Assembly: GCA_017163975.1 (NCBI GenBank)
Contig: JAFFSR010000347.1
Coordinates: 9,758,001-9,822,000, forward strand
DNA length: 64,000 nt
Direction: 5' to 3'
From: Anastatus disparis
Taxonomy: Eukaryota > Arthropoda > Insecta > Hymenoptera > Eupelmidae
Below the pieces are notes generated by a model, which had not been told where the DNA came from, did no database searches, and saw only the letters and a list, made by a program, of their open reading frames with translations. Position 1 is the stretch's first letter; every line of letters starts with the position of its first letter. Position numbers and translations under genes: made by a program. Positions 45,761 to 56,678 of the stretch are shown piece after piece.

Positions 45761-46247
45761 GTACACTGAGAGAAAATTCATGCTAATAGAGCATGCGAAC
45801 TGCCATCTATGCGAGCATATAAAACATTGATACAAATATGACAGGCCGTGAGAAGCTCTATTAGTATTGGATTACCTTATACTAAAGAAGATGGTATGGA
45901 GAGTAACTAAAGCATGAACGGCATTCACTGATGACTCGCGTGGTATACTTCGATGACTCCCGACTCTCATATCCTTTGTTTGCTTGAGTCGCCTCCTCTT
46001 TTGGGTGGCGACGCGAGCAAACACGGCTGGTCTATACCCAAAATTATGTTGCAAATTTCTTTAACGTATTTTCGTAGCGTGAATCTTTTATTTCTCTTCT
46101 TTTTTTATGAAGGGAGATACGTTATAAATATAACCTGTTAAACTTTTTAACTTTAAATAATTAATTTTTAACTTAAAATTTAATTATTTTAAACCGCTGG
46201 GGGGCAGATGAGCATGTACGATTTTGCGCCAGAGATATTTCGGAGTA

Positions 46248-46317
46248 GCGTTGGTCTAGTGCGTAACGTTCACGCTTTTCCTTTTGAGTACGCGAGTTCA
46301 ACTCTCGGCTAGGGTCA
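46248..46317 (+). other. tRNA-like cassette, left arm
   Basis: GCGTTGGTCTAGTGCGTAAC (box A region), GTTCACGCTTTTCC (anticodon arm as in 39875-39947) and GCGAGTTCAACTCTCG, a good T arm. The outer bases (GTTGGTCT against GGGTC) pair poorly. Confidence 0.7.
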
Positions 46318-46510
46318 CTTTTTAAAAAATTTTTTTTTTATTGTTTTAATATTTTTTATTCCTTTTTATATTTATTTTTTTTTTATTTTGTATTTTTTTA
46401 ATAATTTTAAAATTTAATTTTTCACAAGTACGCTTGTTTTTTTCAATGAAAATTTTTTAAAAATAAATTATTCTTTATAGGTAGTAATTACAAATATTGA
46501 TAAATAAATA

Positions 46511-46596
46511 ATAGTGATGTTTATTTTATAATAGTGATGTTTATTTTATAATAGTGATGTTTATTTTATAATAGTGATGTTTATTTTATAATAGTA
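46511..46596. repeat. 20-bp tandem repeat, four copies
   Basis: ATAGTGATGTTTATTTTATA is repeated exactly four times from 46511, then partly. It lies in the loop of the foldback element. Confidence 0.95.
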
Positions 46597-46951
46597 TAGT
46601 TTAATTTATTTATAATTTAGTTTATAAAATTTACAATAAATTACAATAAATAAATAAAACTGAGTTATTATTATTTATGTTATAATATATATTGTATATT
46701 GAAATATGTTTATAAAGACAAAATTGAACTATAGTATTGTAAATATCACTATTATTTATTTATTAATATTTTAAATTATTTTCCATATGAAATAATTTAT
46801 TTAAAAATATTAATAAAAAAAACGAGCATATTTTAAGTAACTTGTGAAAAAATAGATTTTAAAATTAATAAAAAAATAGAAAATAAAAAAAATATAAATA
46901 AAAAAAAGCAATAAAAACTATTGAAATAATAAAAAAAAAATTAAAAAAAAA

Positions 46952-47022
46952 GACCCTAGTCGAGAGTTGAACTCGCGTACTCAAAACGAAAAGCGTGAAC
47001 GTTACGCACTAGACCAACGTTA
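46952..47022 (-). other. tRNA-like cassette, right arm
   Basis: Inverted copy of 46248-46317 with a few differences; the T arm GCGAGTTCAACTCTCG is kept. The two together would form a long perfect duplex in RNA. Confidence 0.7.
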
Positions 47023-47555
47023 CTTCGAAATATCTTTGGCGTAAAATCGTACATGCTCATCTGCCCCCTAGCGGTTTAAAATAATTAAATTTTAAGTTAA
47101 AAATTAATTATTTAAAGTTAAAAAGTTTAACAGGTTATATTTATAACGTATCTCCCTTCATAAAAAAAGAAAAGAAAAGAAATAAAAGATTCACGCTACG
47201 AAAATACGTTAATGAAATTTGCAACATGATTTTGGATATAGACCAGCCGTGTTTGCTCGCGTCGCCACCCAAAAGAGGAGGCGACTTGAGCAATAGAATA
47301 ATGCCATAGTTAGCAGTAAAGAAAGAATAGTGGACAAGCCACGTTTACTTCCTTCACGTCCCATGAGAGGATACAGCGCTAGTTATCGAAGGATATTAGA
47401 ATGGGGAGCTACTAAAGCATGTAAACAAACAGTTTTTGGATAGCACAAACCTCGTAAGAGTAGATGGCGCTGTTATTAAAGCATAGGATATTACTTACTA
47501 ACTTTGGATACGTAGACTATATGCTCTATTGGCATGAATTTTCTCTCAGTGTATA

Positions 47556-48900
47556 TGCAATTCATTTTCCTAATATTCCCTTTTTTATTACTACATTTTT
47601 AAATTCTTCTACTTTTCGATAAAATACTTTTGTTATAATATCTGGTCTATCTATTGCATTTTTATAAATTTCCAAGTTTTCAGTTATTTCTTTCCAATGT
47701 GGGTCACAGGTCATAGTTACAAAAAGGTCAGATTTACCATGATAATTTACAAGTGTTATTGAATGAATGTAATTTTGTTTTAAAAATTGTGGACTTCTTG
47801 TAATGTTTGTTAGTAATATTACCATTTTTCCAATTTTTGAATAATCCAATTCTTTTTTGTTATGTAAATAGTCCATAACACCTTTGTAACAATCACTTCT
47901 TAATACGTTTTGGTTTTTTGGTATGAAATATAATCTGGAGGTTTCAACTTTTACAAACGCATCAACAATGAACTGTTGAGATAATTTTCCTAAATTGAGA
48001 AATGGATTAAATTCATTTCTAACACTAAATCTATAATTATAAAATTGCAAATTTTTAATATTAGATTTTCCAAATTTATTTTTCATATTTGACATCCATC
48101 CAGAACCACCATTAGGATGAATAAGCGAATATGTCATAGGATCTGTGTGTTTGCTAATTTTTAGTATACTAATTGGTTTATCAGACTTAGGGTAAATGAC
48201 AATATCACGTTCAATAGGAGGCATATCGTCTTCTCCAACGTATACTATTGCTACATCATTACAGGTAGGTCGATTATATCTATTTTCTATCGAAATTATT
48301 ATTGCGGACAATAGGCATAGTAACAGTTTTCAGAAGACAATTGATTTTTGCACATCGTTGTAGTTCTTCTTCTCCTGCTTCATGCATCATTTTATAGGCT
48401 TTAGCATGAGGGTTAATATCTCTCATTAAGTTATCTGAATGTTTTAATAATGTTAAGTTTGTATTAAACTTATGTCGTTCAATCGTTGCCATTTCATTAT
48501 CTAAATATATAATTATCCATATTTAAGTGCTTCATCTTTATTAGAATGTAACGCATATACATTATGGTAAATTTGTCCACATATTCTAATAACTTGAGGT
48601 TCTTTACTCGGCAATGTATCAAAATTGGGATCAAAACTTGCGAATGCTAAAGCATTATTGTACAACCTAACATTTCGTCGAAAATCAATACTTCTTCCGT
48701 AAATTCAGTTGCTCAAAACATTAATCGTTCTGGGTAAGGTGGATTTTCTAACAATTCTACTTTACTTTTATGACAACAATTGGAGAAAACATTACTTTTA
48801 GTATGTTAAAAAGCAAAATGTTGCGCATCACAATAAACACATGTATTCGTCATGGAACCAATGTAATTTTCAGATATGAGATTTTCATCGAAATATATAT
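47556..48900 (-). pseudogene. Helitron Rep/helicase protein, N-terminal part, broken
   Basis: From 48900 downwards the frames give a Cys-containing N-terminal piece (CVYCDAQHF, then FSNCCHKSKVELLENPPYP) and NALAFASFDPNFD, the part before the Rep region in Helitron proteins. HAKAYKMMHEAGEEE follows (48492-48280). After a frameshift near 48300, the long frame (48311-47562) has NRPTCNDVAIVYVGED, ERDIVIYPK, SQQFIVDAFVKVETSRL, GKMVILLTN, SDLFVTMTCDPHWKEITENL and DRPDIITKVFYRKVEEF: the Helitron_like_N domain in order. The His-rich replication-initiator motif and the two catalytic Tyr expected next are absent, because a family D element begins right after ILGK. The helicase domain is gone. At least two stops or frameshifts confirm decay. 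Confidence 0.88.
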
Positions 48901-49436
48901 TTGCCATACAACCAATCAGTTTCAAATTAATTTTTTCAGTTAATATTTTTTCATTTAATTTCTTTAATTTTTTTTCTACTTTGCCCTTTATTGTTTTATC
49001 AATAGCTTCGTTTAATACAATATTATGATTGTTATTATGATTATTATTATTCTAATTTTCATTATAATTATTATCTTCAATTTTTAATCGTTTACATTTT
49101 CTAATTTTTCTTCATATTTTTTTGGTTGTTTTTCTTTAATTTTTATATAAGCTTCTTTCTTACGTAAAGCCTCATTCGCACGTATTTGTTCAAATTTATC
49201 AGTACTCATTGTTTCCTTGAATTGCCATTTTGTTATGTTAGTATTTTCTAATTTCTGTTTATATTTATTTGGTTGTCCTTTTTTTATTTTCATATGAGCT
49301 TTTTTCTTACGTAAAGTTTCTTGAACACGTCTTAGTTCTAATTTATCATTACTTTTTTGTTTCTCGCATTTCCATAATAATGTCTTTTTCTGAAATTTTT
49401 TTATATTTATGTGATTCTTCTGTTACCATTTACCTA
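48901..49436 (-). pseudogene. Helitron N-terminal extension with duplicated Lys-rich motif
   Basis: The 49293-49084 frame, extended upstream by another 20-30 codons, holds two copies of a roughly 45-residue segment of the form R-R-V-Q-E-T-L-R-K-K-K-A-(Y/H)-x-K-I-K, then QPNKYKQKLEN and QPKKYEEKLEN. Such basic repeats precede the Rep domain in some Helitron proteins. It is in line with the Helitron fragment downstream and ends at the MITE at 49437. Assignment rests mainly on position. Confidence 0.45.
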
Positions 49437-49846
49437 TTAACGGGATTTCGGAGCTGCATCACTTGAGTTTTGCTTTTTTTATTATACCAGTATCTTTTTA
49501 AATTAATAAATTAAACAAATATAATGACTTGTCCGTACTAAAGCTATATTACTACAAAGATTTTTGTCAAAATAAAAAATCATTTAGACTTGTTATTTTT
49601 TTATGAGCTTAGATTGGAAATTAGATATCAAACTTGATAGACCTAACTTTAAAATACGATACATTGAAAGATTTTATTATAACTTTATATGTCTAATATT
49701 TTGGTGGATTTCTTGAGTTGTCCGCACTGGAGTATAATCTTACAAATTTTTACTTTGTAGCAAAAAAACTTGATTGAACGCATCATTTATTCATAAGTTA
49801 GAATTGGAAATATTATTAGAAGGGGGCTGCTTCGTCAAGCTCTTAA
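49437..49846 (-). mobile_element. TTAA MITE, family A copy (410 bp)
   Basis: TTAA at 49437 and 49843. Inverted relative to 9235-9644, ends GGGATTTCGGAGCTGCATC and GGGCTGCTTCGTCAAGCTC. Inserted upstream of the Helitron fragment. Confidence 0.92.
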
Positions 49847-50820
49847 GTTTTGTTACAAATAAAGTTTCTTTTTCAACTATTTCTTTTGATTCTTTTTTTT
49901 CTTCATTTAATTCAATCTCAACTGCCCCAATTTTATTATCGTTATAATTCAAGTGGATGTCATCGATTCCCATTATATCATTATCTGGTTTTTAAAAATT
50001 TCTATCTGAAATGTCATTGTCAATTTCCATCAAAAATGTTTCATGATTCAAATTCTTTTGTTTACGATACGTTCCATGATCTTTTTTTGTTCTGGCAATA
50101 AATGCATTTGTGAGTTTTTTTTATAATATTTCAAGCTCGGCGAAATCTAAATTAAATGGTATTTGATTAAGACCTTGCTCATGACAAAAACTCCTTTTTA
50201 TCATATCCGGTGGATTATCGTAATTAATTTTTGCATTATTATAATTTTGTAAAACTGGAAACATTTTTATTTTTTGCGTTTTAAAAATTCTTTATAAACG
50301 TAATCGCATTTAAGAAACATTATATCTTAAACAACATGGACCTAAACTATAAAGTACTGCAACAGCAAAAACCATTGCAAAAACGCTGCAATCATAATTA
50401 TTCGTTTGTGATTGTCCTTTTTCGAATACTGTGCTTAATTCTGATTTGTTTGGAAATAATCTGTTTATATAAATCTTAGACTTATCTTGTAAATATAAGA
50501 TCCAAATTGTCTATATATATATGAATTACCTTATTATTATAATACACACGAATCCGGTGACTCTTTTCCAAATTTTCGGTAAATAATAACTGTATAAATT
50601 CTCCATCAATCAGTACTGAATGAACATATTGTGGTCTCTGAATTAGTGAAGTCAATTGCATGTCGAATGAGGTGCACTGGTTTGAAATGTTATTAAATTC
50701 TAATATATGAATATGAGTTAACATGAAAGCAATTCCACTAGACAATCCCTGTCTTTTAGCAATCAATTTATTTTCCTCAGTCAAAACCATTATTGAAAAA
50801 GAAAATTCTCTTAACGGCAT
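49847..50820 (-). pseudogene. Ulp1/C48-like cysteine protease fragment, broken
   Basis: The 50820-50482 frame gives a lead-in with VHSVLIDGEFIQLLF and NNKVIHIYID. Continuing down, KGQSQTNNYDCSVFAMVFAV and LYSLGPCCLRYNVS match the Q-x-x-x-x-D-C-x-V-F-A signature around the catalytic Cys of Ulp1-like (C48) peptidases as found in uncharacterised arthropod element proteins, where a D-C-G-V-F-A core and a D-P-C piece follow each other. Gly after Cys is Ser here. An expected His is not clear: the lead-in has VHSVLIDG, possibly the H-W position. The tail (50260-49850) contains QNYNNAKINYDNPPDMIKRS and is of unknown role. It has several stops. Same strand as and immediately upstream of the Helitron fragment, which suggests one element, but independent origin is possible. 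The first residues overlap the MITE edge at 50811. Confidence 0.55.
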
Positions 50821-51220
50821 GTCGGAGCTGCAGCAATCGAGTTTTGCTTTTTTTATTTTATCAATATCTTTTTAAATTCTTAAATTAAACAAATATAATG
50901 ATTTGTCTGCACTAAAGCTACATTTATACAATAATTTTTGTTGAAATAAAAAATCATTTGGATTTGTTATTTTTTATGAGCTTGGATTGGAAATTAGATA
51001 TCAAACTCGACAAACCTAACCTTAAAATACGACATATTGAAAGTTTTTATTATAACTTTGTATGTATAATATTTTGGTGGATTTCTTGAGTTGTCCGCAC
51101 TAGAGTTTAATCTTACAAATTTTTTCTTTGTAGCAAAGAAACTCGATTAAACGCATCGTTTATTCATAAGTTAAGATTGGAAATATTATTAGAAGGCGGA
51201 CAGCTTCGTCATGCTCTTAA
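50811..51220 (-). mobile_element. TTAA MITE, family A copy (410 bp)
   Basis: TTAA at 50811 and 51217; ends CGGCATGTCGGAGCTGCAGC and GGACAGCTTCGTCATGCTC. The frame of the protease fragment starts inside its edge. Confidence 0.95.
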
Positions 51221-51432
51221 GAACTTTCATTCATTTTTAATGAACTTTTTCCAAAGATATTCACAAAAGAATTGCTTTTATGTTAAGTGATTTAATTTAC
51301 TGCCTTTTTACTTTAAAAGCTAAAAAATTAAAGAAATTATGAAAAATGCTATGAATTAATTGTTATATGATAAATAAATAATAATGAAATTTGTAAAAAT
51401 AATATTATGATAAAAAATGATTTTTTTCGGCA

Positions 51433-51464
51433 ATATATATATATATATATATATATCTATATAT
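51433..51464. repeat. (TA)n microsatellite, left border
   Basis: TA run at the left edge of the next palindrome. Confidence 0.9.
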
Positions 51465-53051
51465 GGATCAATCCACGTCAAACAGATAACGGCTCTGTCC
51501 AAAATTGTAGATCACCAAAAAAATCGTATATAAGCTCAAAATTTTCGTCTTACACTCTATTTTCTTTTGCAATGTGGTGATTTTAAAAAATCCAAAATGG
51601 CGGCTCAAACCTAGAGATATAATAAAAAATTTTCAAAAATTGATTTTAATTTATTCAAATCAGATCCTACACATTTTTTTACATCAGAAATCAATTGAGC
51701 GTTCAATTTTACATAGGAATATAGTATTGCACTCGGGGTAAAAAAAATTTACAATGTCATCGGAAGGTCATATCGGGAAATAATAGTTATTTCTCAAATT
51801 ACTCATTGATCAATGTTGATTAGTGAGAAAATGAAGATACTGATAGATAACTCGAGTTACTGAATTCAAATCTGATGTCTGCTTAACCCTACAAGATCTG
51901 TATAAAAGTCATTTGAAGGCCAAATCGCGAATATCTTTTATTATTTGATAACATTAGGACACCTTCAAGTTTTACGTGTCGCTGAATCTAAAACCGGGGT
52001 CTGTTGGAGTGTCAAACGACGTAATTACGTAAAAATTAATTAAATATTGATACTAAAGACTAAAAGAAAATTGTTGTCCTCCAAGAAACCACAGTTTGAA
52101 ACGAATTTTTCTGTAATTACGTCGTTTGATACTCCAACAGGTCTTGGATTCGGATCCAGCATCACGTAAAACTTATAAATGTCTTAATCTTATCAAATTT
52201 GACCTTCAAATGACCTTGATGGAGACTGGTAGGGTTAAGAAGGGGCCGAACTATCTGTCTTTGTCTAATAGCGTTTTTCATCATTTATGTAAACACTATT
52301 CGGTATAACAAGAAAAAAATAGCAGCCCCCGCTAGATATTAGTATAATTAGTAAATTTTGTAATGACAACCAAATTTTTTACCGCATAGTTTTTGACTAA
52401 TTAGAGACCTACTAGCAATCTAGAATATAACCTATCTTTTTTTGGTAGGTCTCTAATTATTCAAAAACTACGCAGTGAAAAAATTTAGTTGTTATTACAA
52501 AATTTACTTATTATACTAATATCTAGCGGGGGCTGCTATTTTTTTCTTGTTATACCGGATAGTGTTTACATAAATGATGAAAAACGCTATTAGACAAAGA
52601 CAGATAGTTCGGCCCCTTCTTAAGCGGATATCAGATTTGGATTCAGTGACTCGAGTTACCTATCAGTGTCTTTATTTTCTTACTAATCAACGTTTATCAA
52701 TGAATAATTCGAGAAATAACTATTGTATCGCGATATGACCTTCAGATGATATTGTAAAATTTTTTTACCTTGAGTGCAATACTATATTCTCATGTAAAAT
52801 CGAACGCTAAATTGATTTCCGATATAAAAGATATGTGGAATCAGATTTGAATGAAATGAAATTAATATTTGAAAATTTTTTATGAAATTTCTAGGTTTGA
52901 GTCGCCATATTAAGGCCGCCATTTTGGATTTTTTAAAATCGCCACATTGCAAAAAAAAGTAAAGTGTAAAACGAAAATTTTGAGCCCATGCACGACTTTT
53001 TTAGTGATCTACAATTTTGGACAGAGCCATTATCCGTTTGACGTGGATTGA

Positions 53052-53053
<2 letters not shown>
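51465..53053. mobile_element. Long palindrome between TA tracts, with nested MITE
   Basis: GGATCAATCCACGTCAAACA at the left equals the complement of the right end TTTGACGTGGATTGACC. Arms of about 600 bp or more remain colinear (CCAAAATGGCGGCTC, GTAATTACGTCGTTTGA). A family B MITE (52235-52623) splits the right arm at a TTAA that is intact in the left arm (51883-51886). No coding sequence. Confidence 0.9.
52235..52623. mobile_element. Palindromic TTAA MITE, family B copy 2
   Basis: TTAAGAAGGGGCCGAACTATC at the left and its inverted match at the right. The hairpin centre is GGTAGGTCTCTAATTA. The empty-site comparison with 51883 gives the TTAA duplication directly. Confidence 0.95.

Positions 53054-53094
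<41 letters not shown>
53054..53094. repeat. (TA)n microsatellite shared by two palindromes
   Basis: TA tract between the palindromes 51465-53053 and 53095-54070. Confidence 0.95.
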
Positions 53095-53096
<2 letters not shown>

Positions 53097-54067
53097 GACA
53101 TTTTACACCAACTGGAAGAGCAAAAAAATAAAAATCGCTGAAACTCTGAGAATATATTCTGTCTGTTACTCAAAATGTGTAAAAAAATATTCAAGATAGA
53201 TAGGTAGATTTGAAGGATCAAGAGCCGTAGATCCTTGAAATTTGGAAATTTTCAAAATTTTTGGAAAAGTACCAACTTTATGATTTGGATTCTCAAAATC
53301 TTGATGTTTTAGAGAGAAATTCATGAGAATCCTTCTTGTTCTAGATAAAGAGGAGAGTTAACATTATTTTTTACAGAGCTAAATTTTGAAGTTTTCTATT
53401 GGTTATTACATGTATTACATGGTAATTGAAATTACTCATTGTCTGCTACTTCAGAAATTGCTTTTTGAGGGCTTATTTCCTTCTATTTTTTATCAACTTA
53501 AAAATGAATTTTTGAATGTGTAAGAAAGAGCCACCAATGAGGAGTTATAACAGTTTAAAATATATATTTTCATGTCTAATTTATTTTCAATATAAAAAGA
53601 TAATATATATTTTAAACTGTTTTAACTCCTTATTGATGGCTCTGACTTACATGATCAAAAATTCATTTCAAAGTTCACGTGAAATAGAGAAAAATAAGCC
53701 CGCGAAAAGAAATTTCTGAAATGGGGAGCAATGAGTAATTTCAATTACCATGTAATACATATAAGAACCAATAGAAAACTTCAAAATTCAGGTCTGTAAA
53801 GAATCATGCTAACTCTGCTTTTCATTAACAAAAAGAAGTATTCTCATGAATTTCTCTCTAAAATATTAGGATTTTCAGGAAAAAAAATGATCAAGTTAAG
53901 ACTTTTCCAAAATTTTAAAAAATTTCCAAATTTTAAGAATCTATGGCTCTTGATCCTCCCAATTTAAATCCTTAAAAATTTTTTTACACATTTTGAGTAA
54001 CAGGCAGGATATATTCCCAGAGTTTCAGAGATTTTTATTTTCCTGCTCTTCCAGTTGGTTTGAAATG

Positions 54068-54070
<3 letters not shown>
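53095..54070. mobile_element. 976-bp palindrome between TA tracts
   Basis: The left end ACACCAACTGGAAGAGC pairs with GCTCTTCCAGTTGGTTTG at the right. The arms of about 480 bp stay paired to the centre near 53585 (AGTTATAACAGTTTAAAATA against its complement). Open frames inside are by-products. Confidence 0.92.

Positions 54071-54104
<34 letters not shown>
54071..54104. repeat. (TA)n microsatellite, right border
   Basis: TA tract at the right edge of the palindrome. Confidence 0.95.
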
Positions 54105-54107
<3 letters not shown>

Positions 54108-54255
54108 TCATTAAAAAAAGTTTGTTGTAAAAAGAACTAAAATCAAAATTATTTTGAATTATTTTTAATAATTGTATTCTTCAATTTATTTACAGTTGTT
54201 TATGGTTATTCGCAGTATCTACATTTAAATAATGTATAAATGATAATAAACAACC

Positions 54256-56220
54256 CACACAGCATGAAATATTTATGGAAGCTTCCTGGAACATTGGCAG
54301 CGAAGATTTGAAATATTTTAGGAATCTTACATGGAATATTCTTGTAATATTCGTATGTCCTTGATTCTTCCTACTTTGGAATATTCCATGGAATATTGCT
54401 GGAAGATTCTAAGAATATTTCATTGGAAGATCTAGGACATCTCAGATGTTTTATTGAAATATTTCAGGAATCTTGCAGGAATATTTCATGAAATATTCCG
54501 TTAGAACATTCATTGAAAATTTCCGGAATATGGAAACGGTAGATTTAAAATATTTCATGAACCTTTTATGGAATATAAACGAAAGATCTAAAGAATCTTT
54601 CATGGAATATGCACGAAAGATTTAAGGAATTTTTCATGAAATATTCCATGAAATATTTCTGGAAGATTTTAGAAATCTATCGTAAAATATTCCGTGGAAT
54701 ATTTATGGAAGATTCGCAGAATATTGGCACGGAAGATTTGGAATATTTCAGGAATCTTCCGTGAAATATTCCTGTAATATTCGTAAGTCCTTGATTCTTC
54801 CTACATTGAAATAATCCATGGAATACTCTTGAGAGATTTGAAGAATATAAAAATGGAAGGTTTGGGTAATCTCTCATCTTTCATGAAATATTCCTGGAAG
54901 ATTTTTGAAAAATGTGAAATGCTGTGAGGGGATGGTATATATATATTATATAATAACACATTACACTTATACATCAATATATACGCATACATAAACATTT
55001 AGTTATAAAATCGCATTTTAATATTCGCTTCGACTGTGCACATAAAGTGCTGATACTCTTTTGCTTTTATAGTAAGTGAGGTATCTTTCAACCGCTTGGG
55101 GATAAAACTCCCATTTAACAAACATCTCCTTATCGGCGTCACTGGAAACCTCCCGTAACGTTCCACGCAATTTTCGAACGAAAACTTCATGGAATCATTC
55201 TAGAATCTTTTAAGCAATATTCTAATGGAAGATTACTGTAATCTTTACGTAAAATATTTCGTGGAATATTTACGGAAAATTTATGTAATATTTCGCTGCA
55301 CGATTTAAAAGTTTTTAAGAATCTTCCAGTGAAATGTTTTTGGAATCTTCCTGAAATCTTTAATGAAATATTCCACTGGAATATTACTTAAATCTTTTTG
55401 TGGAATATTTCGTTGACTATTTATGGAAGATTTATGTTATATTCCACTGTACGATTTGAAAGTTTTTTGGAATCTTCCAGTGAAATGTTTATGGAATCTT
55501 TCTGAAATCTTTCATAAAATATTCCACTGGAAGGTTACTTGAATATTTCTGTGGAACATTTCGTGGAATATTTATGGAAGATTTATGTAATATACCGCTG
55601 TACGATTTTAATGTTTATCGGAATCTTCCTGAAACCTTTCATGAAATATTTCATCGGAAGATTACTTTAATCTTCCTGTGAAATGTTTCGTGGAATATTT
55701 ATAGAAGATTTATCTAATATTTCGCTGTACGATTTTAAAGTTTTTTGAAATCTTCCAGTGAAATGTTTATGGAATCTTTCTGAAATCTTTCATGAAATAT
55801 TCCACTGGAAGATTACTTAAATCTTTCTGTGGAATATTTAGTTGACCAGTTCTGAAAGATTTATGTAATTATCCGCTGTACAATTTTAAAGTTTATCGGA
55901 ATTTTCCAGCGAAATGTTTATGGAATCTTTTTGAAATCTTTCATGAAATATTTTACTGGAATATTCATAAACATTACATGGAATATTTTATGCAATATTT
56001 CAGAAATCTTTCGTGAATATTACATGGAATATTTCGAAAAAGTTTTCGAACATTCCTTTGAAATATTCCTGAAATATTCCTGGAAGCTTTCAATGGAAGA
56101 TTCTAGTGGAATATTCTGAAATATTCCGTGAAGACTTTCAATAATCTGCATGAAAGGTTCCATTGAAATATTCCAGTAGAACAATTCGAAATATTTCAGT
56201 GAAATCTTCCATACTATGTG
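54256..56220. repeat. Palindromic-word array based on GGAATATTCC
   Basis: GGAATATTCC, GGAAGATT and TTCATGAAATATTCC words throughout. At 55240-55960 a tandem unit of about 150 bp is visible: C(G/A)ATTT after a CGCTGTA-type word at 55301, 55452, 55603, 55730 and 55880. The left end CACACAGCATGAAATATTT and right end (complement CACATAGTATGGAAGATTT) resemble the ends of the block at 24983-28690. A non-repetitive island (54915-55190) lies inside. Confidence 0.85.
54915..55190. other. Non-repetitive island inside the array
   Basis: No GGAATATTCC words; more balanced composition at 55080-55180. The minus frame 55190-54999 (63 codons) spans it, with CVERYGRFPVTPIRRCLLNG, and shows no known domain. 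Comparable in position to the island at 27546-27880. Confidence 0.5.
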
Positions 56221-56344
56221 AGAACCATTATTTATTTCTAGCCTAACGCTTTTTTATTGTTATTTACAGTTTTCAATATTTTCTTATAATCATTGGTTTA
56301 TTCACAGCATTATTCTACTTTCACAAAATAATTTTCATATAAGA

Positions 56345-56360
56345 TAATATATATATATAT

Positions 56361-56401
<41 letters not shown>

Positions 56402-56405
56402 TATA
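56345..56405. repeat. (TA)n microsatellite
   Basis: TA-rich tract directly left of the pogo-like MITE. Confidence 0.9.
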
Positions 56406-56657
56406 CAGTGGGACCTCGATAACTTGCCGCGTACGGGGCTGTAGGGGAACAAAATTCTCAGAAAAGGCCAGCTACTGTGAAACCCCTCTATTGACAGGCG
56501 CGCTATATCTTTCTCTTTCTCTCTTACTCTTCGGGCGAAGAGGCGTGGTCAAGATATATACGTATAAGAGGTAGTGGGGGACGATGTTTTTCCGCGTACG
56601 GAGGAGAAAAGGCTCTCGCGGCAAGTTATACAGCGGCAAGTTATCCCGGTCCCAGTG
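56406..56657. mobile_element. pogo/Tigger-like MITE (252 bp)
   Basis: TA|CAGTGGGACCTCGATAACTT at the left and AAGTTATCCCGGTCCCAGTG|TA at the right. The CAGTG(G)GACC-TCGATAAC form is typical of pogo/Tigger-class Tc1/mariner termini. The interior is GC-richer with no coding frame. It lies within a TA tract. Confidence 0.88.
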
Positions 56658-56678
56658 TATATATATATATATATATGT

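Larger units (their letters stand above)
45762..47553. mobile_element. 1.8-kb family D foldback element carrying two tRNA-like cassettes
   Basis: TA|CACTGAGAGAAAATTCATGC at the left, GCATGAATTTTCTCTCAGTG|TA at the right. The arms are near-identical from about 46010-46330 against 46950-47290 (for example GGGGCAGATGAGCATGTACG) and diverge further out. Each arm holds one tRNA-like sequence, in opposite orientation. The loop contains a 20-bp tandem repeat. The right edge cuts the Helitron reading frame. Confidence 0.9.
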
